This document shows, piece by piece, positions 35,393 through 42,872 of a stretch of DNA of 58,147 nucleotides. The notes beneath the pieces were generated by a model that was not told where the DNA came from, did no database searches, and was given only the letters and a program-made list of their open reading frames with translations. How positions within the stretch are numbered: position 1 is the stretch's first letter; each line of letters opens with the position of its first letter. The stretch covers positions 1 through 58,147 of the forward strand of contig JBCDGH010000002.1 of NCBI GenBank assembly GCA_038751365.1, written 5' to 3'. Source of the stretch: JBCDGH01 sp038751365 (GTDB taxonomy: Bacteria > Patescibacteriota > JACMRA01). The position numbers were made by a program, and so were the translations under genes.

Positions 35393-35521
35393 ATGATCGC
35401 TACCTATAATCCAAAGAAGAAGCAAAGAAGGAGAAAGACTGGATTCCTCGTGAGAATTAGAAAAGCTGCCAATGTAATAAAGAGAAGGAGAGCTAAAGGT
35501 CGTTGGAAACTTACTCCTTAG
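35393..35521 (+). CDS. rpmH: 50S ribosomal protein bL34
   Basis: The 42-aa protein (ATG at 35393) has the L34 pattern ATYNPKKKQRRRKTGF and ends RRRAKGRWKLTP. In-frame codons upstream (from 35336) do not match the family. TTGACA at 35320 with a CATTAT-like -10 at 35344 (18-nt spacer) could drive it. It directly precedes rnpA, as in most bacteria. Confidence 0.97.
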   Translation: MIATYNPKKKQRRRKTGFLVRIRKAANVIKRRRAKGRWKLTP

Positions 35522-35561
35522 TTTGACATATAGCTTAAATTCATTAAGAATTCTTATCGTA

Positions 35562-35924
35562 GTGCTTCAGAAAGGATGGCGTCTCGTTAAGGACAAAGAG
35601 ATCAAGAAAGCTTACTCAACTAGACTTAGAGCAAGAACTGATTTCACAAACTTGTATCTATCTAAGACATTAAAGCCCAATTTTCAACTTCTTGTAGTAG
35701 TTTCCAAAAAAATTTATAAAAAAGCTAACAAGCGAAATCGGATTAAAAGAAAGATAGAGAGTGTTTTCGAGAAGCTAAAATTTGAAGGTCGACTCCCAGC
35801 AGGTATCGCTTGTATCGTGCAAGTAAGAGACAAACAAATACTTCTCCAATCTCCAATCCAAATAAATAAGTCTATTATGCCAAGCATATCTAAGCTATAC
35901 AATAAAGCACAAAGTAAAAAATAA
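35562..35924 (+). CDS. rnpA: Ribonuclease P protein component
   Basis: The 120-aa protein (GTG at 35562 preferred, giving MLQKGWRLVKDKEIKKAY; a TTG at 35523 is the longer alternative) has the RnpA signature KKIYKKANKRNRIKRKIESVF (residues about 63-83) and FTNLYLSKT. It binds RNase P RNA and helps recognise pre-tRNA leaders. It is co-directional with rpmH, 40 nt downstream. A tRNA-Phe gene follows 9 nt after the stop and so may be in the same transcript and be processed by this enzyme. Confidence 0.93.
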   Translation: MLQKGWRLVKDKEIKKAYSTRLRARTDFTNLYLSKTLKPNFQLLVVVSKKIYKKANKRNRIKRKIESVFEKLKFEGRLPAGIACIVQVRDKQILLQSPIQINKSIMPSISKLYNKAQSKK

Positions 35925-35933
35925 TTTAAAACT

Positions 35934-36008
35934 GCCGAAGTAGCTCAATGGTAGAGCAGTGGCCTGAAGAGCCTCGTGTCGTCAGTTCGATTCTGACCTT
36001 CGGCACCA
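35934..36008 (+). tRNA. tRNA-Phe (anticodon GAA)
   Basis: Cloverleaf: acceptor GCCGAAG/CTTCGGC, D arm GCTC/GAGC, anticodon stem GTGGC/GCCTC with one U-U mismatch, loop CTGAAGA giving anticodon GAA (35966-35968), T arm GTCAG/CTGAC with loop TTCGATT, discriminator A and encoded CCA. Confidence 0.95.
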
Positions 36009-36041
36009 CCACAAAGATAAAAACAAATTATAATTCAAAAC

Positions 36042-36100
36042 AGGTCTATATTTCAAAGTAAATTTGATCACATTTTAAGTTTAATTCGAAATGAAGACCT
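36042..36100 (+). other. Long-range inverted repeat in the RNase J leader
   Basis: AGGTCT (36042-36047) and AGACCT (36095-36100), with adjoining ATTTC and GAAAT, can form a hairpin in the region between tRNA-Phe and RNase J. No tail of T residues follows it. The rest of 36009-36192 is AT-rich with a TTTACA-17-TATATT pair abutting the ATG. Confidence 0.35.
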
Positions 36101-36192
36101 TTGAAAACTGCTACTTCTAGTTTTAGAAAAAGTTTATTCTTCTCAAAGGATACTTTCTATATTTTTACATTATTAACTTATTTCGCTATATT

Positions 36193-38217
36193 ATGACGAA
36201 AAAATACAAGAGTGGTGACTCTAACCAAACACTAAATTCTTCTAAGAGTGACGAAAACCGTTCGCACAATAGACATAGACCATCTGGCAGGAACTCTAGA
36301 TCACAAAATTATCGACCTAGCAATAAGCCTAAATTACCAAAAACTAGTGCAATGGCTAGTGACAAACCTCATTACATCACTAGAAAACAAAATACCGAGA
36401 ATGATAGCGGTATAATCATGAAATCAAGCAGACCACCCAAACCAGATATTAATTCCTTAAAAAAAGGTAATTTAGGACACTCTGGAATCAATCCATTATT
36501 TAACTCAGGACCTCTACTCAAAACAAACGCCCTTGATAGCTACTCTGGAAAAGATATAGTTCGAATAATTCCACTTGGAGGTGTCAGCGAGGTAGGGATG
36601 AATATGACTGCACTAGAATCAGGTGAAGATATAGTGATCATTGACTCAGGAATGGGTTTTGGTGGTGGAGAAAAATTCCCTGGCATTGACTTTATAGTGC
36701 CTGATACATCTTATATAGAGCAAAATCGACATAAAATTAGGGGTATAATCTATACTCACGGGCACTTAGATCATATTGGAGGAGCTCCCTATATTTTACC
36801 TAAACTTGGCAACATTCCTATCTTTGGTATGCCGCTTACTTTAGCACTACTAAAAAATAGGCTTCAAGACTTTGAATTACAAGATAAGGTTATAGCTAAA
36901 GTATTAGACTTGGATAAAAATCTTCGTCTCGGTGTATTTAATTTTCGGTTTTTCAGACTGAACCACTCAATACCTGATGTAATCGGTCTTGATATTGATA
37001 CACCAATGGGTAAGATCGCCTACTGTACAGACTGGAAATTTGATAGCACTCCAATGGATGGTCATTTAAGTGACTATGGTAAACTTTCTAGGATGGGTGA
37101 TGAAGGAGTAAGATTGCTTCTCACTGACTCATTAGGAATTCTTAGACCTGGCTATCAAATATCTGAACGTGATATAGGTCGCTCAGTAATGAAGATTTTT
37201 GGAGAATGTGAAGGTAGAATCATATTCACTACTTTTGCATCAAGCATAGTTAGAGCTCAGCACGTCATTAATGCTTGTATAAAACATAATCGTAAGCTTG
37301 CTCTAGCCGGCAGATCAATGATTGCCAATTTCACTGCCTGTATCAAATTAGGATACTTAAGCGTCCCTAAAGATCTCATAGTAGACATTAAAGAAACTTC
37401 CAAACTACAAGATAATCAGGTTACAGTACTAGCAACGGGGTCTCAGGGTGAAGACATGGCATCAGTCAGCCGTATGGCTAGAGATGAGCACCCAATGATC
37501 AAGCTACAAGGAGGTGATGCGATTATTTTTTCAAGCAGTCCTATACCTGGTAACGAAGACGCTATACAGGACCTAATCTCCAAACTTTCTAGAAAAGGAG
37601 TCTCTGTCTTTAGAAATAAAGAGTTTGATCTTCATGTATCAGGACACGCCTGCCAAGAAGATCTTAAGCTACTATTCGCTTTGACTAGACCAGATTATCT
37701 GCAACCTATTCACGGAGACCATTACATGCTACGTAGAGTTGGTGAGCTGGGAGCAACACTAGGAATTCCTTTTGATCACAACTTAATAGGAGAAAATGGA
37801 AGAATTACTGAACTAAGACCTGATAAAGTTGTTCTTACTGAAGAAGTAATTACAGATAGTTACCTATTAGTTGATGGTACAAGTGTTGGTGCGGTATCTG
37901 AAGTAGTTCTTGAAGAACGTAGACAAATGTCTAAACAAGGTAGTATTATCTTAGTAGTTTTGCTTAATAAACAAAAGAAAATGGTAGCTGGACCAGAAAT
38001 AATTAGCAGAGGTTTTGTTTACGTCAAAAACAGTGGACAACTTTACGACGAAATAAAAGAAGCGGTGAAACATAAATTCCACAGCCTAGATCTTGACCCT
38101 CATTCCCCTACTTATTTCTCTGATCTAAGAAATAAACTAAAACGCTTAGTCAGCGAACATGTTTTTGCTAAAACTGAAAAAGATCCAATGATTATTCCAG
38201 TCGTAGTACAGGTGTAA
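36193..38217 (+). CDS. rnj: Ribonuclease J
   Basis: The 674-aa enzyme has the metallo-beta-lactamase core: RIIPLGGVSEVGMNM, the metal motif THGHLDHIGG near residue 191, DWKFD in the next metal loop, and the beta-CASP segment with IFTTFASSIVRAQ. The C-terminal motif SGHACQED and PIHGDHYMLRRVGELG are also present. It is a 5'-3' exo/endonuclease for mRNA decay and rRNA processing. Unusual: an N-terminal, basic, Ser/Asn/Arg-rich disordered extension of about 120 residues before the core, which may bind RNA or partners. Standing downstream of rnpA and tRNA-Phe on the same strand fits an RNA-processing cluster. Confidence 0.97.
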   Translation: MTKKYKSGDSNQTLNSSKSDENRSHNRHRPSGRNSRSQNYRPSNKPKLPKTSAMASDKPHYITRKQNTENDSGIIMKSSRPPKPDINSLKKGNLGHSGINPLFNSGPLLKTNALDSYSGKDIVRIIPLGGVSEVGMNMTALESGEDIVIIDSGMGFGGGEKFPGIDFIVPDTSYIEQNRHKIRGIIYTHGHLDHIGGAPYILPKLGNIPIFGMPLTLALLKNRLQDFELQDKVIAKVLDLDKNLRLGVFNFRFFRLNHSIPDVIGLDIDTPMGKIAYCTDWKFDSTPMDGHLSDYGKLSRMGDEGVRLLLTDSLGILRPGYQISERDIGRSVMKIFGECEGRIIFTTFASSIVRAQHVINACIKHNRKLALAGRSMIANFTACIKLGYLSVPKDLIVDIKETSKLQDNQVTVLATGSQGEDMASVSRMARDEHPMIKLQGGDAIIFSSSPIPGNEDAIQDLISKLSRKGVSVFRNKEFDLHVSGHACQEDLKLLFALTRPDYLQPIHGDHYMLRRVGELGATLGIPFDHNLIGENGRITELRPDKVVLTEEVITDSYLLVDGTSVGAVSEVVLEERRQMSKQGSIILVVLLNKQKKMVAGPEIISRGFVYVKNSGQLYDEIKEAVKHKFHSLDLDPHSPTYFSDLRNKLKRLVSEHVFAKTEKDPMIIPVVVQV

Positions 38218-38294
38218 GTATTTACTAAGTTGTTTTTCTGTGTTTTAGTTCAGTAGCCTGAATAGTTTTCTATTTTATATAGGAGAGAAGATAC

Positions 38295-38783
38295 GTGACT
38301 CACCAAATTAAAGACGTTACTAGAAGATCACTTTACATCATCCGCTGGAACAAACCCAGCGTAATAATAAAAGAAGAGATTAATGTTCGTTCTGAAGAAG
38401 AATTTAGTTGGAACCAGACCAACTTTATTCCATCTCAGATTTACGGCTCAGCTAGGGATTATAAGATCCCGATAATTCTGCAGGCAAACTGGTTCGGTAA
38501 AGAATTTCTTGCTGATAAGGTGAAAATTCTTTCTAAGTCAAAAATAGAAACTGAGATCAATCCGAATAAGTCCAGTCTCGGAAGCAAGATCAATAAGATT
38601 AGACATATGGAAATGCTAATTCTAGCTCCACCAGGGTCTAGGTCTTTATTTTGGATATACAAGTATCCGAGCTGCCGGAGATCAGCGTTCTGTTTAAGTT
38701 TAGGTCTACCAACTAAAAAGGGGATGAAAAATGATATTATCTCAACAGAATTAACCTTAACTATCTGCAATACAATCAGATAG
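38295..38783 (+). CDS. Hypothetical protein (162 aa)
   Basis: GTG start at 38295 with a clear AGGAG 10 nt upstream, and a terminator directly downstream, supports this frame over the antisense one. The protein is basic, mixed alpha/beta, with no TM helix or known motif. No family recognised. It is monocistronic, between RNase J and the AAA-DUF234 gene. Confidence 0.6.
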   Translation: MTHQIKDVTRRSLYIIRWNKPSVIIKEEINVRSEEEFSWNQTNFIPSQIYGSARDYKIPIILQANWFGKEFLADKVKILSKSKIETEINPNKSSLGSKINKIRHMEMLILAPPGSRSLFWIYKYPSCRRSAFCLSLGLPTKKGMKNDIISTELTLTICNTIR

Positions 38784-38791
38784 AAAGCTAG

Positions 38792-38822
38792 CCAACCTGA
38801 AGAAAAGTAAGGTTGGTTTTTT
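38792..38822 (+). terminator. Rho-independent terminator
   Basis: CCAACCT (38792-38798) pairs with AGGTTGG (38810-38816) across an 11-nt loop and is followed by TTTTTT. Confidence 0.88.
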
Positions 38823-38855
38823 AGGTTTAAATTCGTCAGTAACTTACCACTCTTT

Positions 38856-40298
38856 TCATCCTTCAATCACCTCATCCCTCAGAATTAAAATCAGACTTTG
38901 ATCAATTTTCGCCATCTCCAGCACTTCCTTGGTAAAACCAGACTTGGAGATTAAGACAAAATATTCAGATCTGTTTACACCTCCCCACTTCACTTCCATA
39001 GACTTTTTCTGCAAATCTTTAAGTACTCTCAAATCTACTTTTTGATTATTCCACTTAGTTTCTACAAACATGATAGAATTTGTAACTTCATCAATTCCAA
39101 CCAGGTCAATCTCAGTATCTTTATTCCACCATCTACCAAGTTTGTTAAAAATGGGTAGTTTTTTAGTTTTTGAGTTTTGACTCTGTAAAATAAAATTGGC
39201 ACTTTCTTCTTCATATTTTTGAGCTACTAGACTTTTAATCAACTGATTTCTACTTTCAAAAAGTTTCTCATAATCACCTCTTTCAATTGCTGATAAATTT
39301 GGGAAAACAAAATTAAAATAAAACCTTAAAAACGGATCTTTGATTCTATAGCTAGATTTTTTAGTGTTCTCGGGATTTTTTTCAGTAACTGGTACTTGCC
39401 TCTCAATCATCCGTAATTTTAAAAGATTTTCTAAATAAAAACTGAGATTTGTAACTGCTATATTAGTTGCTGTAGCAATTTCACTAGATTTAGTTTTGTT
39501 CATTCCAATGGCTTTGAGAATGGTTAAATAAGTTTGTGGTTTATCAAATTCTTCAGATAAAATAAGCTCTGGCTCTACATTCAAAAAAGTTCCACTATTC
39601 AAAATTTTCTTCTCCAAGTTCACTCTCAAACTTAAGTTTAAATCAAACTCTTTAAGATAAGCAGGCACACCACCAGCGATAGCATAAAATTCAAATAATC
39701 TTTCAAAATCTGCTTCTTTTTGATTATTAAACTCCAGCAAGAATTCTTCACTTTCTTTAAATCCAAATTGTTTAAGTGAAATACTAGCTGTTCTTCTACC
39801 ATAAAGTGGGGCAGAATAAGCCAGAACATGCTTATACATCATACTTAAACTAGATCCAAGCAAAATCAAAAATATATTTTTATGTCTCAAGACTTCGTCC
39901 CAACCGTATTGAAAAAGTGAAGAAATCCCGGGTTCAATACTAGCCAGAAATGGAAACTCATCAAACACCAAAACTGTAGGCTTGCTTGATTTTAATTCAT
40001 TTAATTTGTCTCCAAGGTAATCAAAAAACTCCCTCCAATTTATAAATTTACTTCTATCCAAATATTTATCTCCAAAAAACTCAGCAAACTGTTCGGTTGC
40101 CATAGACAAATTTTCTCTAGCTGAAACCTTAGAAGCTAAAAAATACACTCCTTCTTTTTTTTCCAAAAACTTTTTTACCAGTTCAGTCTTTCCAATTCTT
40201 CTTTGTCCATATAAAACCAAAAATTGAGATTCTTTTTCTGATTTTTTGTACAAGTCATGTAAAGTTTTTAACTCTTTGATTCGATTTATAAATTTCAT
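38856..40298 (-). CDS. AAA ATPase with DUF234-type nuclease-like domain
   Basis: The 480-aa protein begins with an archaeal-type ATPase (ATPase_2) domain: LYGQRRIGKTE (Walker A, near 29-39) and VLVFDEFPFLA (Walker B, near 116), with LLGSSLSMM as sensor strand. A winged-helix-like middle (KSSEIATATNIAVTNLSFYL) follows. The C-terminal DUF234 region has EIDLVGIDEV and VETKW, a PD-(D/E)xK-like arrangement. Such proteins occur scattered in archaea and bacteria and are often acquired horizontally. Function is unknown; DNA binding or cleavage is plausible from the nuclease-like motif. It has its own promoter. Confidence 0.9.
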   Translation of the reverse strand: MKFINRIKELKTLHDLYKKSEKESQFLVLYGQRRIGKTELVKKFLEKKEGVYFLASKVSARENLSMATEQFAEFFGDKYLDRSKFINWREFFDYLGDKLNELKSSKPTVLVFDEFPFLASIEPGISSLFQYGWDEVLRHKNIFLILLGSSLSMMYKHVLAYSAPLYGRRTASISLKQFGFKESEEFLLEFNNQKEADFERLFEFYAIAGGVPAYLKEFDLNLSLRVNLEKKILNSGTFLNVEPELILSEEFDKPQTYLTILKAIGMNKTKSSEIATATNIAVTNLSFYLENLLKLRMIERQVPVTEKNPENTKKSSYRIKDPFLRFYFNFVFPNLSAIERGDYEKLFESRNQLIKSLVAQKYEEESANFILQSQNSKTKKLPIFNKLGRWWNKDTEIDLVGIDEVTNSIMFVETKWNNQKVDLRVLKDLQKKSMEVKWGGVNRSEYFVLISKSGFTKEVLEMAKIDQSLILILRDEVIEG

Positions 40299-40350
40299 AG
40301 ATTTTTAACCTAAAATTACTATAGATATAAATATTATAGGTTATACTATA

Positions 40351-40379
40351 ATAATACAAGCATTTAAAATAAAAGTCAA
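40351..40379 (-). promoter_or_regulatory. Promoter of the AAA/DUF234 ATPase gene
   Basis: Minus-strand TTGACT (complement of 40374-40379), 17-nt spacer, TATTAT (complement of 40351-40356), placing the start about 45 nt upstream of the ATG at 40298. Confidence 0.8.
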
Positions 40380-40480
40380 GAAATTTTGAAGAGATTCGGT
40401 TATATCGGGCATATTATTGAATCATATGAGCTAGCACAATTTATTTAGGTCTTTAGATAATCTGCACTATGTTAAATTTT

Positions 40481-40509
40481 TTGACATCTGAGCTGAAATA
40501 TTGTATAAT
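40481..40509 (+). promoter_or_regulatory. Consensus promoter of the sortase-like gene
   Basis: A perfect TTGACA (40481-40486), 17-nt spacer and TATAAT (40504-40509). The start of transcription should fall near 40516, exactly at the GTG start codon of the sortase-like gene. Confidence 0.85.
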
Positions 40510-40515
40510 ATTGCT

Positions 40516-41535
40516 GTGATAAATAAGAGATATAGTAGATTCAATCTACGAAAAATATGGCGTTTAAGGTACAGAGCTTACGCTATAATCATCATTTTAA
40601 TATTGGGGCCAATACTTTTTGCTGATAATTCAAATATCAACCCTAATATTGATTTTTCACCTGATAGATTTGAGGTTGTAGAAGCGGGTCTGATAGTCTC
40701 AAAACTAGAAAGAAAATACCCCGAACCTATCAACTTTGACCAAGAGATCGAAACCGATACTCAGGTCGCCCAAGTTGTTATTAAAGATGGCAAAACCATA
40801 TATCTTAACAAAACTGGTCAGGTTATCACAGACTTACTGAAAAACGCAGGCTTTGACAGCGGTTATATATCTGATCAGCCATTCATTGATTTAAACCTAC
40901 CTTTACCTGTAGAGCAAACAGTTGAAAGTGTGGAAGTAAGTCCACAGACACCTGAAGAATCAGTACAGCTTGATCTACCTCAACCACTTTCGGACATTAT
41001 ACCTAAGCCAGCAAATCCGCAATTTAGAAATTTTTTGAGATACCCCAAATACAACATAAATGTACCAGTTATTTATTCTAGTTTCGAAGATCTGTTTGAA
41101 AATAATCCTGATGGTACAATTAACTTTTCTCGTCCAAGAGATAATGACCCTATTGGCAGTCCGATTCAAGTCAAGCTAAGAGATGGTATTGTGCATATGG
41201 CATTTACACCTCAACCTGGTGAACTTGGCAACTCATATATTGTCGGTCATAGTAGTAATTATAGCTCTGTTAGAAGTAATTACAATACTGTATTTAAACC
41301 CATAGAGAGTCGAAGTAAGCCTGGAGAAGAGTTTATAATTTATGACAGGTTTGGCAGAGAATTAAAGTTTAGAGTATTTGAAGCTATCAAAATAGCCGCT
41401 GAAGATGGAGCCCAAGCTTACAAAAACTACCCAGATAAACGGGTAGTAACTCTGCAAACATCAGTTCTCACTTTAACTCGAAATGGCTACCAAGCAACTC
41501 ATCGCTGGCTAACCCGAGGCGAACTTGTCACCTAA
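40516..41535 (+). CDS. Sortase-like protein with Ser in the catalytic Cys position
   Basis: The 339-aa protein (GTG 40516) has an N-terminal basic stretch, one TM helix (about 20-38) and a C-terminal sortase-type beta barrel: YPKYNINVPVIY, SYIVGHSSNYS with the catalytic His (residue 245), and VVTLQTSVLT where TLxTC has become TLQTS (Ser316, codon TCA at 41461-41463). The Arg of the triad is present in ATHRWLTRGEL (Arg330 or Arg334). Sortases join surface proteins to cell wall or pilus by a Cys thioester. A Cys-to-Ser TCA change needs two base substitutions from TGT/TGC, so it is not a single error. Either an altered acyltransferase or a pseudo-enzyme. Alternative TTG start at 40501 overlaps the -10 box, which rules it out. 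Confidence 0.85.
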   Translation: MINKRYSRFNLRKIWRLRYRAYAIIIILILGPILFADNSNINPNIDFSPDRFEVVEAGLIVSKLERKYPEPINFDQEIETDTQVAQVVIKDGKTIYLNKTGQVITDLLKNAGFDSGYISDQPFIDLNLPLPVEQTVESVEVSPQTPEESVQLDLPQPLSDIIPKPANPQFRNFLRYPKYNINVPVIYSSFEDLFENNPDGTINFSRPRDNDPIGSPIQVKLRDGIVHMAFTPQPGELGNSYIVGHSSNYSSVRSNYNTVFKPIESRSKPGEEFIIYDRFGRELKFRVFEAIKIAAEDGAQAYKNYPDKRVVTLQTSVLTLTRNGYQATHRWLTRGELVT

Positions 41536-41596
41536 ATTTACAATTTTTGGTTACTACAATTTTGACAAAGTAGATATATTTTTCAAAGGAATAATA

Positions 41597-42049
41597 GTGT
41601 CTCTAGATATATTCCGTATAGGAAAATTTGCTATAGTAGGTTTATTCGTAACTGGTGTAGACTTTGTCTCTTTTTGGTTACTTCTAAACTTGTTTGAAAA
41701 GTTTAAGATCAAAACTATACTAAAATTACGGAATACAACTATAGCTAACATTATTGGTTTCGCAATCGCAAATTCAGTCAGCTTTATTTTAAATACTTTT
41801 TTTACATTCTCTGACTCAACCACAAACAAAGGATGGATTCCTTATTTATTAGTAAGTCTTTTTTCTTTATCTGTTTCTACAGTTTTGGTGCAAATTCTGA
41901 CTTCAGACAACTTATACAAAATGATAAATGATAAAATCTTTAGGGATCTCTTAGCAAAAAAACACTACGCTTTGGTAGTGAAACTTTTTACAGTGATGAT
42001 TACTATGGTAACCAACTATTTTGGGTATCAGCTTTTTGTGTACTCTTAA
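41597..42049 (+). CDS. GtrA-family membrane protein
   Basis: The 150-aa protein (GTG at 41597, AAGGA 6-8 nt upstream) has four TM helices and the GtrA pattern IGKFAIVGLFVTGVDFVSFWLLL and FAIANSVSFILNTFFTF. GtrA proteins are thought to flip polyprenyl-phosphate sugars and pair with GtrB/DPM-like enzymes, one of which is encoded at 10-11 kb. An upstream TTG (41525) overlaps the sortase-like gene and is less likely. Downstream, its stop overlaps a small minus-strand ORF. Confidence 0.85.
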   Translation: MSLDIFRIGKFAIVGLFVTGVDFVSFWLLLNLFEKFKIKTILKLRNTTIANIIGFAIANSVSFILNTFFTFSDSTTNKGWIPYLLVSLFSLSVSTVLVQILTSDNLYKMINDKIFRDLLAKKHYALVVKLFTVMITMVTNYFGYQLFVYS

Positions 42050-42210
42050 TTCGAGTTTAAGATTTTAGAGATTTTTGCTTGCAATTCTTGTTTATCTATA
42101 GCTGATAGCTCTGGAGATAGGTTATATACTAGCTCAAATTCTCTAATCATCATTAATAGATTAGTCATTGCTAACTTCTTGGGGTCTTTATTTTTTTGGG
42201 AATTAGTCAT
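42046..42210 (-). CDS. Small hypothetical protein (54 aa)
   Basis: ATG at 42210 and TAA at 42046-42048. The product starts MTNSQKNKDPKKLAM, and the rest is an amphipathic helix pair with EFELVYNLSPELSAIDKQEL. No signal peptide. Its stop overlaps the convergent GtrA stop by 4 nt, typical of compact real genes. A TTGACA lies upstream on the minus strand without a clear -10. No family recognised; coding status is moderately likely. Confidence 0.5.
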   Translation of the reverse strand: MTNSQKNKDPKKLAMTNLLMMIREFELVYNLSPELSAIDKQELQAKISKILNSN

Positions 42211-42380
42211 AATGTTCTAGCTTAAATTATCTGGTTTTTTGATCTTTGTTCGCATATAACCTAACATAAATGTCGACTTATGTCAAATATTTATTTTCGA
42301 CATAATCAGATTATCTAGGCAGTAGGTACGACTTTACCATTGTTGCAAACTGATGTATACTTAAATACAAGCAATATATT

Positions 42381-42755
42381 ATGACCGATAATAACCTAAA
42401 TCGAAGTATAGAAAAAGTATTAGCTGTTGTTGGGCTGATTTCTATTATCATAATAAGCTTGTACTTGATATTTAGACTTGTGGGCATCATCTATAATATA
42501 CCAGGATATAGTTTTGACCCATTTAACTTCACAGCTCTAGTAGTTCTTATAAAGCTGATTAGTGACCTTCATAAAAAACAAAAATTAACTTTAGATATCC
42601 AGTCTCATCTACTGAATACAATGATAAATAATTCGCAAGCACCAGCTAATCCACCTAGTAAAAGCAAAAAGTCTTCGTCATTAAGATATTCTAAGGACTC
42701 CAAACAAATAACTGTGTATAAGCCAAAAAGGGGTAGACCAAAGAAGCATAAATAG
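42381..42755 (+). CDS. Small membrane protein with C-terminal AT-hook
   Basis: The 124-aa protein has two hydrophobic helices (about 12-38 and 47-62), then a basic, Ser/Pro/Lys-rich tail ending KPKRGRPKKHK. GRP flanked by basic residues is the AT-hook motif that binds the minor groove of AT-rich DNA. With the tail on the cytoplasmic side, such a protein could tether the AT-rich chromosome to the membrane. TTGCAA near 42339 and TATACT near 42356 are weak promoter elements. No family recognised. Confidence 0.65.
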   Translation: MTDNNLNRSIEKVLAVVGLISIIIISLYLIFRLVGIIYNIPGYSFDPFNFTALVVLIKLISDLHKKQKLTLDIQSHLLNTMINNSQAPANPPSKSKKSSSLRYSKDSKQITVYKPKRGRPKKHK

Positions 42756-42781
42756 TGAGATTGAGGTTTAGTCTAATGGCT

Positions 42782-42810
42782 TTGACTATAAAAAAAGTCT
42801 AAGTTATAAT
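42782..42810 (+). promoter_or_regulatory. Promoter of the cell-wall hydrolase / flavodoxin / oxidoreductase run
   Basis: TTGACT (42782-42787), 17-nt spacer, TATAAT (42805-42810). Leader of about 55 nt to the ATG at 42873. Confidence 0.85.
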
Positions 42811-42872
42811 TACGTTGTGATTCCAATTCACAAGCAGTTTAGCAGCTAGAGACAAAAACAAAAATTACAAAC

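Noticed and set aside
35300..36200. Chromosomal origin (dnaA-rpmH-rnpA neighbourhood)
   Set aside because: rpmH and rnpA are present but dnaA, dnaN, DnaA-box clusters and an extended AT-rich unwinding region are not seen.
38459..38866. Minus-strand ORF of 135 codons opposite the 162-aa gene
   Set aside because: The plus-strand gene has a Shine-Dalgarno and a directional terminator; the antisense frame has neither and overlaps it almost wholly.
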